54,268 bases of DNA, taken from contig JAAZNW010000002.1 of the NCBI GenBank assembly GCA_012798065.1, positions 1 through 54,268 of the forward strand. The letters run 5' to 3'. The notes beneath the pieces are model-generated. The model saw only the letters and a list, made by a program, of their open reading frames with translations, was not told the DNA's origin and made no database searches. A program made the translations under genes and the position numbers. The stretch is from Chloroflexota bacterium. Its GTDB lineage: Bacteria > Chloroflexota > Anaerolineae > Anaerolineales > Anaerolineaceae. The stretch's first letter is position 1, and every line of letters starts with the position of its first letter. This document shows, one piece after another, positions 26,590-35,435 of this stretch.

Positions 26590-26706
26590 TTAAAAACCCT
26601 GGTAGATCCACAGCGGCGCTTCGCCAGAAGAGAGAATGACCAGCCACACCAATATCAGCGCGAAAGCCAGCGCCCACAGGTTTTCTTTTGAGAAAATACG
26701 TTTCAT
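26590..26706 (-). CDS. 38-residue single-pass membrane microprotein, DltX-like
   Basis: A very short ORF, below usual gene-calling limits. It begins MKRIFSKENL, has one hydrophobic helix (about residues 11-26, ALAFALILVWLVIL) and ends in APLWIYQGF. GGAG lies about 8 nt before the ATG. Its TAA is followed at once by the MBOAT ATG. DltX, the microprotein of the D-alanylation operon, is about 50 residues with one membrane helix and, as I recall, a C-terminal motif like FIYxxF. The final WIYQGF here has the same aromatic-Ile-Tyr-x-x-Phe layout. I infer that it forms the acyl-relay or partner element for this MBOAT. Confidence 0.72.
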   Translation of the reverse strand: MKRIFSKENLWALAFALILVWLVILSSGEAPLWIYQGF

Positions 26707-26739
26707 GCTATGTTCTCCACTGAAAAATCATCCTGGTGT

Positions 26740-27708
26740 TTACTGATCAACCGCCGAGAAAGCGCAGCGGAAACCCAGGTCATCATCCGCGTAATACGGA
26801 CTGACCCAATAGCGTTCCGCGCTGCGAATAAGAAAGGGGCTGAACAGGTAAGAGCCACCGCGCGCAATACGGTGCGCGCCATTTTCTGGCCCGCTTGGGT
26901 CGTAGGTTTTATAAGGAGAGGTAGTGTACTCTCCATACCAGTCCAGTACCCATTCCATCACGTTCCCAGCCATATCCAGCGCGCCATACGGGCTGGCGCC
27001 TGCCGGATAACTGCCCGTTTCAGTTGTATCTCCGACCAGCAGGTCATAGTTGGCGTGTAGCGTCCCGGGTTCTATGTTCCCCCATGGGTAGATGAAACCT
27101 TCGCTTCCGCGGGCTGCCTTTTCCCATTCCGCCTCGCTGGGTAGTCTTTTGCCCGCCCACCGGCAGTAACGACCGGCGTCGAACCAGTTCACATACACAA
27201 CCGGGTAATCCAGGTACTGCGGGTTGCCATAATACTCTTCTCGTGTGAAAGAACTGGAGCGTCGGGGTTCATTACAGACGCCGTCTGCCACACAGGCCCT
27301 GTACATGCGATTGGTGACCTCGGTTTGGTCTATCCAGAAGGCGTTAAGTTGAACTGTATGCTGCGGATACTCATCCTTTTCGCCTTCCCCCTTCAGTGAG
27401 CCCATTAAAAAATCACCTTTGGGGATAAAAAGCATGATCGCGCCATCGTCCAATGCCATCTGCGTACGGGCAGGGGTGGGGATTGGCGTGTCAGGCTGGT
27501 GGGTCGCTGGCGATAGGATGGTTGGGTTGCTGGTTGGCGCTGCCTGCGAGCTCGAACGGACCTCGTCCTCCACGAAAGGCGCGGAGGTTGCCACACGCTC
27601 CGTCGCCGTGGGCGCTTCAGCGCAGCCACAAAGCGCCAGCGTGATAATGACCAGCAGCAGACCCCTGAAAGCGCTGGTTTCGCTTACTTTTGCCCGCACA
27701 CCAGCCAC
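26740..27708 (-). CDS. SUMF1/formylglycine-generating-enzyme-domain lipoprotein
   Basis: A 322-residue lipoprotein with lipobox LCGC (cysteine about residue 29), a Thr/Pro-rich spacer to about residue 85, and a full FGE-sulfatase (SUMF1) domain: MLFIPKGDFLMGS, FWIDQTEVTNRMY, YPVVYVNWFDAGRYCRWAGK, RLPSEAEWEKAARG, and a C-terminal RGGSYLF...RSAERYW block. Most bacterial members are not true formylglycine generators but bind or modify other substrates, and no sulfatase is encoded nearby. The gene overlaps the end of the preceding lipoprotein gene by 25 nt and ends 33 nt before the microprotein, placing it in the envelope cluster. No obvious terminator separates them. Confidence 0.88.
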   Translation of the reverse strand: MAGVRAKVSETSAFRGLLLVIITLALCGCAEAPTATERVATSAPFVEDEVRSSSQAAPTSNPTILSPATHQPDTPIPTPARTQMALDDGAIMLFIPKGDFLMGSLKGEGEKDEYPQHTVQLNAFWIDQTEVTNRMYRACVADGVCNEPRRSSSFTREEYYGNPQYLDYPVVYVNWFDAGRYCRWAGKRLPSEAEWEKAARGSEGFIYPWGNIEPGTLHANYDLLVGDTTETGSYPAGASPYGALDMAGNVMEWVLDWYGEYTTSPYKTYDPSGPENGAHRIARGGSYLFSPFLIRSAERYWVSPYYADDDLGFRCAFSAVDQ

Positions 27709-28073
27709 TCGCCGCCCTGTTTTTGCAGCAGAAACGTTGTGTTGGAAAGGTCAATCTCCTGGTCTTCTGTGCCATAAGTGGCAATGATCTTCCCCTTGCA
27801 GTTGACAGCGGCGCTACTACCATCGTTCTCCAATTCTGAACAGACGATGTTGTCTACCCTTGCCTTGACCCCGGTAAACGAATCCAGCATTAACTTGGAT
27901 TGCTGCTCCCAATCCGCGCAAGAAAGCTGGCTCAATGAAGACGCGTCTCCGGCAACCAGTGCGTTATAGTACGCCACTACCACATCAGCCGGCGAATTGG
28001 AGCCGGAACAGGATACCAGAAACAAACAAAACCCAAGCAGTAGAAGTACTGTTTTCCATCTTTTCATCATCAT
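27684..28073 (-). CDS. Small lipoprotein, DUF4878-like (NTF2-like fold suspected)
   Basis: A 129-residue lipoprotein with lipobox LVSC (cysteine about residue 22). The mature part starts PADVVVAYYNALVAGDASSL, the pattern of short DUF4878/NTF2-like lipoproteins in which an amphipathic helix precedes a curved sheet. Four cysteines in the mature part (ALSQLSC, NIVC, AVNC, WLVC) could form two disulfides outside the cytoplasm. The function is unknown. It overlaps the SUMF1 lipoprotein by 25 nt and follows the SGNH-like secreted protein by 45 nt. Confidence 0.8.
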   Translation of the reverse strand: MMMKRWKTVLLLLGFCLFLVSCSGSNSPADVVVAYYNALVAGDASSLSQLSCADWEQQSKLMLDSFTGVKARVDNIVCSELENDGSSAAVNCKGKIIATYGTEDQEIDLSNTTFLLQKQGGEWLVCGQK

Positions 28074-28118
28074 ATCCTCGTCAAATTAAGATTATTTCCA
28101 GTTTGGTGGGTGCCGCGG

Positions 28119-28940
28119 TCAGGGTTCCAACACCACACGCACCTTATCCAGCATCCTTAACCAGGCGCGGTTTTGTTCCACCCAGCCGTCAGCAGTGAGG
28201 TACACGTTGTTGGGCGCCTGCAAGCCATTATTGGGCAGTGGTTGAACCGCCCTCCATACGTTCACCAGCGGGATATCATAGTCGGCGGCTACCCTGGCGT
28301 TCGCCAAGTTGAGTTTCCAATCCTCTTCAATATTATCCGCTTTGGTGGCCAGGATAGGCAGGGCTCCGCTGGCAAGGATGGTTTCCACCACTGTGCGAAG
28401 GTGTTCCTCAAAGGTGATCTCCTGCCTGGGTTTCCAGTTCGTGCCCAGGGCTACCAGCACCACCACCGGTCGGCGCGTGCGCAACTCACAATCCAAGGGT
28501 GTTTCAGTTCGCTGGCATTCCTGATATCCCGCACCAGCGGCAAACATCGGGTTCAACACACTGCTGACCCCCAATCCATTTGCAGCGGTGATCGAATCCC
28601 TGACCATGCTTTCTTTGAAATAATGAGCGGTGCGTTCATACTCTTCGGGGAGAGGGTAATCTCCCTTCACATAACCTGCCAGGAAGGTCGCCGGGGTGAA
28701 CTGGCAGTCACCTATTTTGGAAATCGAACGGAGGTTAAGCGAGGTGTTCGTGGCGGCGGATGCGAGGATTTGAACAGCGTGCTCAGATAGTTCCGGCACG
28801 ACCGGCCACTCCCGCCAGCGCTCAGGTGAACGCTCTGTGTTCTGCGCCTGAGAAAAAGAATACACCGCTTCTGGAGCGCTTCCCGCGCCTGTTGTTAGCA
28901 AGGCTACAAATAGAAGAATCAACAACAACCGGCTTCGCAT
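28119..28940 (-). CDS. Secreted protein with degenerate SGNH-hydrolase-like fold
   Basis: A 273-residue protein with a Sec signal peptide (first 22-25 residues, MRSRLLLILLFVALLTTGAG). The mature part reads like an SGNH domain with altered motifs: SKIGDCQFTP at the block I position (Cys or another residue instead of GDS serine), VVLVALGTN at block III, and VYLTADGW at block V without the histidine. It is therefore probably not a classical esterase and may be a binding or pseudo-enzyme module. The ATG at 28940 is chosen for the signal peptide; a TTG at 29003 would add 21 residues before it. It is the first gene of the six-gene minus-strand envelope cluster and divergent from the GT2 gene. Confidence 0.68.
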   Translation of the reverse strand: MRSRLLLILLFVALLTTGAGSAPEAVYSFSQAQNTERSPERWREWPVVPELSEHAVQILASAATNTSLNLRSISKIGDCQFTPATFLAGYVKGDYPLPEEYERTAHYFKESMVRDSITAANGLGVSSVLNPMFAAGAGYQECQRTETPLDCELRTRRPVVVLVALGTNWKPRQEITFEEHLRTVVETILASGALPILATKADNIEEDWKLNLANARVAADYDIPLVNVWRAVQPLPNNGLQAPNNVYLTADGWVEQNRAWLRMLDKVRVVLEP

Positions 28941-29055
28941 GATGAATTCTCGCGTGTGGAGGATGAACTGCCTGCCTGGCACACCCCAAATTATAAAGGA
29001 CAACCGGTTTCTTCACACCCGCGAAAAGACGGCTAAAAGCGTATAATAACAACAA

Positions 29056-29793
29056 ATGGCACCCCAAGCACCTTTCCTCTCCATTGTTTTTCCTGCGTAC
29101 AATGAAGAACTGCGCCTGTTGGAAACGCTGCAGCGCACGCTGGCGTTTATTCACACACTACCCTATCCCGCTGAGATCGTTGTTGCCGAAAACGGCAGTG
29201 TGGATGGCACGTTTGAGATCGCCCGCTCGCTTTCCGTTTTACATCCTGAAATCACCACCCTGCACCTTGAAAAAGCCGGTAAAGGGCGCGCGGTGCAAGC
29301 TGGCATGCTGGCAGCCAGGGGACGTTACCGCTTCATCTGTGATGTCGACCTATCCATGCCGATTGAAGAGGTGCCGCGTTTTCTCCCGCCACAGATCGAA
29401 GGTGAGGATATCGTCATCGCCTCGCGTGAAGCCCCGGGAGCCATGCGCTATGATGAGCCGTGGTTCCGGCATTTCATCGGCCGCATCTTCAACAACATGG
29501 TGCGCTGGATGGTGCTGCCCAAGCTGCAGGATACCCAGTGCGGCTTTAAATGCTTCAGCGACGAAGCGGCAGAAGCGCTCTTCCCGCTGATGACCATACC
29601 GGGATGGACTTTTGATGTTGAGGTGCTGGCAATCGCCTTTAAAATGGGTTTCCGCGTTAAAGAACTTCCAATTCCCTGGTACTACCATCCGCACAGCAAA
29701 GTTCGCGTGGTGCGTGATTCAGTGCGCATGGCAAGCGACCTGCTCAAGATTCGTAGAAATTTACGCCGCGGCGAGTATGACCTTCAGGGTTGA
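29056..29793 (+). CDS. Family 2 glycosyltransferase, dolichyl-phosphate glucosyltransferase type
   Basis: A 245-residue GT2 with SIVFPAYNEELRL at the N terminus, VVAENGSVDGT (about 45), KGRAVQAGMLAARG (about 76), and the metal-binding CDVDLSMP (about 97). The QDTQCGFKCFS segment near residue 155 and the W(T/S)FDVE block are characteristic of ALG5-like and DPM1-like enzymes that transfer a hexose to a polyprenyl phosphate. No membrane helix is present. A TATAAT (29042-29047) lies 8 nt before the ATG with no Shine-Dalgarno, suggesting a leaderless mRNA. The 3' end overlaps rnhB by 17 nt. Confidence 0.88.
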   Translation: MAPQAPFLSIVFPAYNEELRLLETLQRTLAFIHTLPYPAEIVVAENGSVDGTFEIARSLSVLHPEITTLHLEKAGKGRAVQAGMLAARGRYRFICDVDLSMPIEEVPRFLPPQIEGEDIVIASREAPGAMRYDEPWFRHFIGRIFNNMVRWMVLPKLQDTQCGFKCFSDEAAEALFPLMTIPGWTFDVEVLAIAFKMGFRVKELPIPWYYHPHSKVRVVRDSVRMASDLLKIRRNLRRGEYDLQG

Positions 29794-30448
29794 CCCGGGG
29801 CTCATCCCCGCCGCGCCTGACCTGGCGTTTGAATTCGCCCTTTGGGAAAATGGGCTGGAATCTGTAGCCGGGATCGATGAAGCAGGGCGCGGCGCCTGGG
29901 CTGGGCCGGTGACAGCTGCCGTGGTGGTCTTTCCCGCTTATTTTGCCCTGCCGCAAAACCTGGTTTTCATTCGCGACTCTAAACAATTGAGCGCAGAAAA
30001 AAGAACAGCCCTCGAACCCCTCATTAAACAAAAGGCGATGGCCTGGTCAGTCGGTTGGGCTTCGAACCAAGAGATCGATTGTTTGGGCATCCTTCCAGCC
30101 ACTCGCCTGGCAATGACCCGCGCGTTGGAACTGCTCAAGTTAACCCCTCAACACCTGTTGATCGACGCGTTGTTTATTCCGGAATACCCCTGTGGTCAGA
30201 CTGCTCTCCTGAAAGGAGACCAGCGTGCCCTGAGCATCGCGGCTGCCTCCATCCTTGCGAAAACCGCTCGAGATAAATTTATGGGAGAGATCGCCAGCAA
30301 GATTTCGGGCTACGCGTTCGAACGCAACAAGGGATACGGCACCCGGGCGCATCAAGCGGCGCTTTCCAGCCATGGTCCCTGCTCAGCGCATCGGTTCAGT
30401 TATGCCCCGGTGAAAAGAAGCCTGAAAAAACAACAGGTGGAGGGTTGA
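29777..30448 (+). CDS. rnhB: Ribonuclease HII
   Basis: A 223-residue RNase HII that removes ribonucleotides and RNA from RNA-DNA hybrids. The catalytic acidic residues lie in GIDEAGRGAWAGPV (Asp-Glu), then LLIDA, with the RDSKQLS and AAASILAKTARDKFM blocks conserved. The DEAGRG motif normally continues with P or S, and here A. The start is placed at the ATG at 29777 inside the end of the GT2 gene, because upstream residues in this frame are the antiframe reading of that gene. Confidence 0.94.
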   Translation: MTFRVDPGLIPAAPDLAFEFALWENGLESVAGIDEAGRGAWAGPVTAAVVVFPAYFALPQNLVFIRDSKQLSAEKRTALEPLIKQKAMAWSVGWASNQEIDCLGILPATRLAMTRALELLKLTPQHLLIDALFIPEYPCGQTALLKGDQRALSIAAASILAKTARDKFMGEIASKISGYAFERNKGYGTRAHQAALSSHGPCSAHRFSYAPVKRSLKKQQVEG

Positions 30449-30457
30449 CCTCCACCT
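30424..30457 (-). terminator. Terminator between rnhB and the P-type ATPase gene
   Basis: AGGTGGAGG (30435-30443) and CCTCCACCT (30449-30457) form a 9-bp stem that overlaps the rnhB stop codon. On the minus strand it is followed by GTTGTTTTTTC, so it best serves the ATPase gene. Confidence 0.78.
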
Positions 30458-30477
30458 TGCTTATCTTCTCATCACAA

Positions 30478-33360
30478 TCAAGCCAGGCGGGTCTTCTTTC
30501 CGTGCGTGTACGAAAACCATTTGACCAGTTCCGCTACAACCGAGGGCACAACCAGCAATGGTAGAAGCAGTTGCCATTGCTGCCAGGCAAGGGGGACTGT
30601 TTTAAAAATGGGGTTCAGGAAGGGAACATAGACGACTACCAGCACCAGGAGCAATGAAAACAGCACCGCGATATTCATCCATTTGTTGGAAAAAATACCC
30701 TGCTTCAGCAACGGGTAACGCTCTGAACGGGTGGTGAAGGCCCGCAACAACTCAGAAGACGAAAGCGTTACAAAGGCCATGGTCCGGGCAATATCAAGAT
30801 TGTTCTCTGGCGAGAGCCCTTGATAGTTGAGGCCTGTAAAGAAAGCGGTTAGGGTCGCGGCTGAAATAGCGATAGTCTGGGTTGTTACGCCAAGAAGCAT
30901 TTGCCGGTTGATGATGGGCTCTTTGGGCGCCCTGGGAGGTTGATCCATGATGTCCGGATCACCTTTCTCTGTACTTAAAGCCAGCGCTGGTGCGCCATCG
31001 GTAACCAGGTTCAGCCAGAGCAACTGAATGGGCGCCAGCGGCGCAAGCTGCTCAGTGGTCAGTTGAGGGAACAACAGAAAGCCCAACGCCGTAGGTAAAA
31101 AGATAATAAGGATTTCCGCCATGTTGCAGGAAATAAGAAAATACACAAATTTACGGATGTTGGAGTAAATGATTCGACCTTGCTCTACCGCCGAAACGAT
31201 ACTGACGTAATTATCATCGGTGAGCACCATATCCGCGGTGTCTTTCGCCACATCCGTGCCTGTAATGCCCATGGAAACACCAATATCTGCCTGCTTGATA
31301 GCGGGTGCGTCGTTCACCCCGTCTCCAGTCATCGCCACGACCTCGCCGTTCGCCTGCAGCGCATTGACAATGCGCAGTTTATGCTCAGGTGAGACGCGCG
31401 CGAACACATCCGTCCTCCTGACTTCTTCTTTCAGTTCATCGTCGCTCATCGCTTCAAGCTGCGCGCCGGTGAGCACATGGCGCCCTTTCCCCAGCAAGCC
31501 AATGCTTTCAGCAATCGCGCGCGCCGTGTTGGGATAGTCTCCCGTAATCATGATGGTACGGATGCCGGCGCGCGCGGCAGTTTGCAGGGCAGGGTTCACT
31601 TCTGGCCTGGCAGGGTCGATCATGCCGATAAGCCCAATAAACACCAGGTCTTTTTCTAATTCTTCCCGCTCAACCTGACTGGGCATTTCGTTTACCATGC
31701 GAAAGGCGACGCCAAGCACGCGCAGCGCATTTCCCGTCATCTCATCATTGGCCGCCAGAATCTGCTGTTTGGTGTCCTCATCCAAAACCGCCTGAACACC
31801 ATTATCGATGGGTTGATAATGCGTGCACAGGTTCAGCACCACATCCGGTGCGCCTTTGACGGCGACCACAATGCTGCCCCTGCCCTTTTCTTCGCTATAC
31901 GGTGATATGTCGTTTAGGCGCGGGTCATCCACTGTGTGAACCGTCACCATGCGTTTGAAATCCGAGTCAAATGGTATTTCATTGGTCCTGGGATAGGCCT
32001 TATTCAACGCGGCGATCTCCCCACCGGCCTTGTAAGCCGCCACCAGTATCGAGCCTTCAGTAGGGTCGCCAACCATGCGGAATTCTTTTTCACCATCTTC
32101 TCTTTCGGTTTCTTCAAGCACGGCATCATTGTTTAGCGCGCCTACCCACAAAGCGGTACGAACCCCGGCGTACTGGTCCAGATGGATCTCGCGCTCTCCG
32201 ATGGTAAACGAGCCTATCGGTGTGTAACCCTGCCCAGTCACTTTTACCATGTGTCCATCCACCCAAATATGGGTAACGGTCATCTCGTTCTGGGTCAGCG
32301 TGCCAGTTTTATCTGAGCAAATGACTGTGGCTGAGCCCAGGGTTTCGACCGAAGACAGGCGTCGGATGAGCGCGTGGCGTTTGATCATTTCCTGCATACC
32401 CAGAGCCAAACTCACCGTCACCACCGCGGGCAGTCCTTCAGGCACCGCCGCCACTGCCAGGCTGACCGCGATCATGAAGAGACCCACAATCAGGTCCGCG
32501 CTGATCGCGCCAATGCTTTCGACAAGCCCTACTACAAAAACCAGCCCACAAACAACCAGGGCTGCCAAGCCTAGTGTCTTTCCTAACTGGTCCAGTTTTC
32601 TTTGCAGGGGGGTTTGTTCCTCTTGCACAGATTGCAGCATGCGGGCGATGATTCCCAGTTGGGTGTGCATGCCTGTGCTCGTCACAACGCCTTTGCCGCG
32701 CCCATAAGAAACCACTGTGCCCATGAAGGCGGTATTCTTTCGATCGCCTAAAGAAGAAAGAGGGTCAAGCGTCAAAGCTGCGTTCTTTTGCACGGGCACA
32801 GATTCTCCGGTAAGCGGGGCTTCATCGATGCGCATGTTCACCGCTTCCAACAGCCGCACATCCGCGGGCACGTAGTAACCCGCTTCCATAAAAACGATAT
32901 CCCCCGGAACAAGGTGCGAAGAGGGGACGCTGATGCGTTTTCCATCCCGCAACACCTGGCTTTCAGGCGCTGCCATGCGTCGAAGCGCGGCCAGGGCTTC
33001 CTCTGCCCGTGACTCCTGGACAACACCCAGGATGGTATTAAGCAGCACGATGGCAACAATCGCCCCGGCGTCAATATATTCACCCAGCACAGCAGAAAGG
33101 ATGGCCGCGCCCATGAGTACGAGAATAACGAAACTCCTCAACTGCTCGATCACCATTTGTATAAAAGTGCGCCGGGGTTTTTCTTCCAACTGGTTCAAGC
33201 CATACTCTTTACGCCTGTGTTCTGCTTCGGCGCTGGTAAGCCCCTCCGCCCTGAACGATTCCAACCTCTGCAGGGCTTCATCCGCACTCAAAGAGTGCCA
33301 ACTGATGGAAATATCTTCATTGTCGACGGTTTTCTGTTGTGGGGTTTTAATATCGCTCAT
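30478..33360 (-). CDS. Cation-transporting P-type ATPase (P2, calcium-pump-like)
   Basis: A 960-residue P-type ATPase. It has an N-terminal cation-ATPase domain (SADEALQRLESF), the actuator motif APLTGESVPV (about residue 175), the PEGLP ion-site helix (AVPEGLPAVVTV, about 310), the phosphorylated Asp in CSDKTGTLTQNEMTV (about 350) and the hinge TGDGVNDAPAI (about 680). The PEGLP helix and PMR1/SERCA-like architecture suggest a Ca2+ (or Mn2+) efflux pump, but Na+/K+ alternatives in the P2 group cannot be excluded. It follows glgC by 21 nt on the same strand and is likely co-transcribed. Confidence 0.92.
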   Translation of the reverse strand: MSDIKTPQQKTVDNEDISISWHSLSADEALQRLESFRAEGLTSAEAEHRRKEYGLNQLEEKPRRTFIQMVIEQLRSFVILVLMGAAILSAVLGEYIDAGAIVAIVLLNTILGVVQESRAEEALAALRRMAAPESQVLRDGKRISVPSSHLVPGDIVFMEAGYYVPADVRLLEAVNMRIDEAPLTGESVPVQKNAALTLDPLSSLGDRKNTAFMGTVVSYGRGKGVVTSTGMHTQLGIIARMLQSVQEEQTPLQRKLDQLGKTLGLAALVVCGLVFVVGLVESIGAISADLIVGLFMIAVSLAVAAVPEGLPAVVTVSLALGMQEMIKRHALIRRLSSVETLGSATVICSDKTGTLTQNEMTVTHIWVDGHMVKVTGQGYTPIGSFTIGEREIHLDQYAGVRTALWVGALNNDAVLEETEREDGEKEFRMVGDPTEGSILVAAYKAGGEIAALNKAYPRTNEIPFDSDFKRMVTVHTVDDPRLNDISPYSEEKGRGSIVVAVKGAPDVVLNLCTHYQPIDNGVQAVLDEDTKQQILAANDEMTGNALRVLGVAFRMVNEMPSQVEREELEKDLVFIGLIGMIDPARPEVNPALQTAARAGIRTIMITGDYPNTARAIAESIGLLGKGRHVLTGAQLEAMSDDELKEEVRRTDVFARVSPEHKLRIVNALQANGEVVAMTGDGVNDAPAIKQADIGVSMGITGTDVAKDTADMVLTDDNYVSIVSAVEQGRIIYSNIRKFVYFLISCNMAEILIIFLPTALGFLLFPQLTTEQLAPLAPIQLLWLNLVTDGAPALALSTEKGDPDIMDQPPRAPKEPIINRQMLLGVTTQTIAISAATLTAFFTGLNYQGLSPENNLDIARTMAFVTLSSSELLRAFTTRSERYPLLKQGIFSNKWMNIAVLFSLLLVLVVVYVPFLNPIFKTVPLAWQQWQLLLPLLVVPSVVAELVKWFSYTHGKKTRLA

Positions 33361-33381
33361 TGGTTCTTCTTTAGCGGAAAA

Positions 33382-34638
33382 TTACGGTGTGATTTCCGTT
33401 CCGGGCGGTATAACAGCCGATTTGGGGATGATCACAATCCCATCCCTCACCAGCCAGCCGTCACCATCGATATCTGTGCCGACAGGGAAGGGTTTGATGA
33501 TCGTGCCTTTGTTGATGCGCGCGTTCTTATCAACGATGGCGCCTTCAATGTAACAATCAAACCCAATTTCCAGGGCGCCCGCGAATGCCTCGGGTGAACC
33601 CGGTTTTTCGTAGTAGTCATTGCCCATCAAGATGCTATCTATTATAGTTGTTCCGCCGCGAATCTGGCTGCGTAAACCGATGATGGAATGGATAAGTGTG
33701 GCCTTTTCGATCCGGCAACCTTCGGCAATCAGCACGTTCTTCATAATGGTGTCTTCGATATTCGACCCGGGCAAAAAACGCGGGTGGCTGTATATGGGAA
33801 AATTCTGGTCGTAAAAATTGAATGGCGGGTTGAGATCAGTAAGCGCCAGGTTGGCCTGGTAGAAAGAACGAATCGTTCCAATATCTTCCCAGAAACCATG
33901 AAAATCATACCCGTACACACGGTGAGACCTGATGGCTGTTGGAATAACGTGAGAACCAAAGTCGTCATGACGCTCATTTTCCAGCAGTTCTTGCAGAACT
34001 TTCGTCTTGAACAAATAGATACCCATGGAGCCCAGGTATGGGCGCGCTGGGTCATCGCGGCTGATGATGTCTTTCAAAACCTCTGGGTCGGTTGGTTTTT
34101 CGTGAAAATCAGTGATCTGGCAGTTGGGCGTACGTTTGAGAATGCCAAACCGCTGACAGTCGACCGTGGAGACTGGTTGCACCGCAACGGTGATATCGGC
34201 ATCTTTCTCAAGATGGAACTCGGCCATTTTGGCATAGTCCATGCGGTACAGGTGGTCTCCCGCGAGGATGAGCACGTGCGAGGTGCGCGCGGAACTGATT
34301 TCGAGCAGCTGCTTGCGCACCGCGTCTGCCGTGCCCTGGTACCAGTTGGTATTTTCCAGGGTCTGTTCCGCCGCCCATATTTGCACCCAGCCAGAGTGGA
34401 AGGCATCGAAGTTATAAGTGCGAGAAATATGGCGGTGCAGCGAGACCGAGTTGAACTGGGTGAGGACGGCGATGTGGTATATGCCCGAATTGATGCAGTT
34501 ACTGATAGGGATATCAATGAGACGATACTTACCCGCCATCGGCACCGCGGGCTTTGAACGTTCTTTGGTCAAGGGATACAGGCGGGCACCCCGTCCCCCG
34601 CCCAGGATCACCGCGAGTATGTCATCCGTCGCTCCCAT
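33382..34638 (-). CDS. glgC: Glucose-1-phosphate adenylyltransferase
   Basis: A 418-residue ADP-glucose pyrophosphorylase, committed step of glycogen synthesis. The signature VILGGGRGARLYPLTKERSK and the allosteric-region block AVPMAGKYRLIDIPISNCIN are present. Further motifs are SGWVQIWAAEQT, LAGDHLYRMDY (catalytic Asp), FHEKPTD and GFWEDIGT; the C-terminal 120 residues form the beta-helix. An AGGAGGG site precedes the ATG. No glycogen synthase or branching enzyme is in the window. It may be co-transcribed with the downstream P-type ATPase. Confidence 0.96.
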   Translation of the reverse strand: MGATDDILAVILGGGRGARLYPLTKERSKPAVPMAGKYRLIDIPISNCINSGIYHIAVLTQFNSVSLHRHISRTYNFDAFHSGWVQIWAAEQTLENTNWYQGTADAVRKQLLEISSARTSHVLILAGDHLYRMDYAKMAEFHLEKDADITVAVQPVSTVDCQRFGILKRTPNCQITDFHEKPTDPEVLKDIISRDDPARPYLGSMGIYLFKTKVLQELLENERHDDFGSHVIPTAIRSHRVYGYDFHGFWEDIGTIRSFYQANLALTDLNPPFNFYDQNFPIYSHPRFLPGSNIEDTIMKNVLIAEGCRIEKATLIHSIIGLRSQIRGGTTIIDSILMGNDYYEKPGSPEAFAGALEIGFDCYIEGAIVDKNARINKGTIIKPFPVGTDIDGDGWLVRDGIVIIPKSAVIPPGTEITP

Positions 34639-34775
34639 TAGAAACCCTCCTGGTTAAAAAGAATTACCTGAAAGACACGTGGGTAAAACAAGCATACTGG
34701 AGAAAATTCTGACCGTCAATCATCATGCCGGGCTTATTGACCATCCTCCGCATTCGTCATATGAGTGGACAGGTT

Positions 34776-35435
34776 TTACATATATGAGGGCGGTAAAGCG
34801 CGCACACGGTTGCGAAAGAAGAAGGACAATACCAGCCCGCTAAGAAAACCGCCGATGTGCGCCATGTAAGCCACCCCACCGGCTGCGCTGGCAGAACCTG
34901 CCAGGCTGCCTAAGCTGCTCAGCACCTGGATCAGTATCCAGCCGCCGATGACGATGAGCGCCGGCAGATGCACGATCCACCAACCCAAGAGCACACGCAC
35001 CCGCCGCCTGGGAAAGAGCACCAGATACGCGCCTAATATCCCGGCAATGGCCCCTGAGGCTCCCAGGTTTGGGATGGTCACATAAGGCGCCGCGATGAGC
35101 TGGGCGAGCATGGCAATAAAGCCGCATAATACGTAAAACAACAGAAACTTGACATGACCGAAGCGATCCTCAACATTATCTCCAAAAATGATGAGGTAAA
35201 GCATGTTACCGATTAAATGGAACCAGCCGGCATGCATAAACATCGAAGTAAAGATGGTGATCATATTCCCCGCGGGGTCTTGCATAAAACGCGCGGGGAT
35301 GAACGACCACATCATGATGAACACATCTCCACCCATCAACTCGAGCAGGAAGACAGCCACATTTAGAATCACCAGTATCCAGGTGACCACCGGGACAAGC
35401 CTGCGCTGAGAATTATCGTCGCCAATTGGAATCAT
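34776..35435 (-). CDS. Rhomboid-family intramembrane serine protease
   Basis: A 219-residue polytopic protein. The catalytic Ser is in GASGAIAGI (about residue 132), the catalytic His in AHIGGFLSGL (about 195), and HLIGNMLYLIIFGDN (about 72) carries the His/Asn oxyanion-hole residues. Six or so hydrophobic helices are apparent. Rhomboids cleave transmembrane helices of substrate proteins within the membrane; the substrate is unknown. The start has an AGGG site. It is separated from clpC by about 215 nt with a terminator and stands alone. Confidence 0.93.
   Translation of the reverse strand: MIPIGDDNSQRRLVPVVTWILVILNVAVFLLELMGGDVFIMMWSFIPARFMQDPAGNMITIFTSMFMHAGWFHLIGNMLYLIIFGDNVEDRFGHVKFLLFYVLCGFIAMLAQLIAAPYVTIPNLGASGAIAGILGAYLVLFPRRRVRVLLGWWIVHLPALIVIGGWILIQVLSSLGSLAGSASAAGGVAYMAHIGGFLSGLVLSFFFRNRVRALPPSYM

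Noticed and set aside
33688..34557. Long open frame antisense to glgC (289 codons)
   Set aside because: It is the mirror of a clear ADP-glucose pyrophosphorylase gene, with no signal peptide, domain motif or ribosome-binding site of its own.
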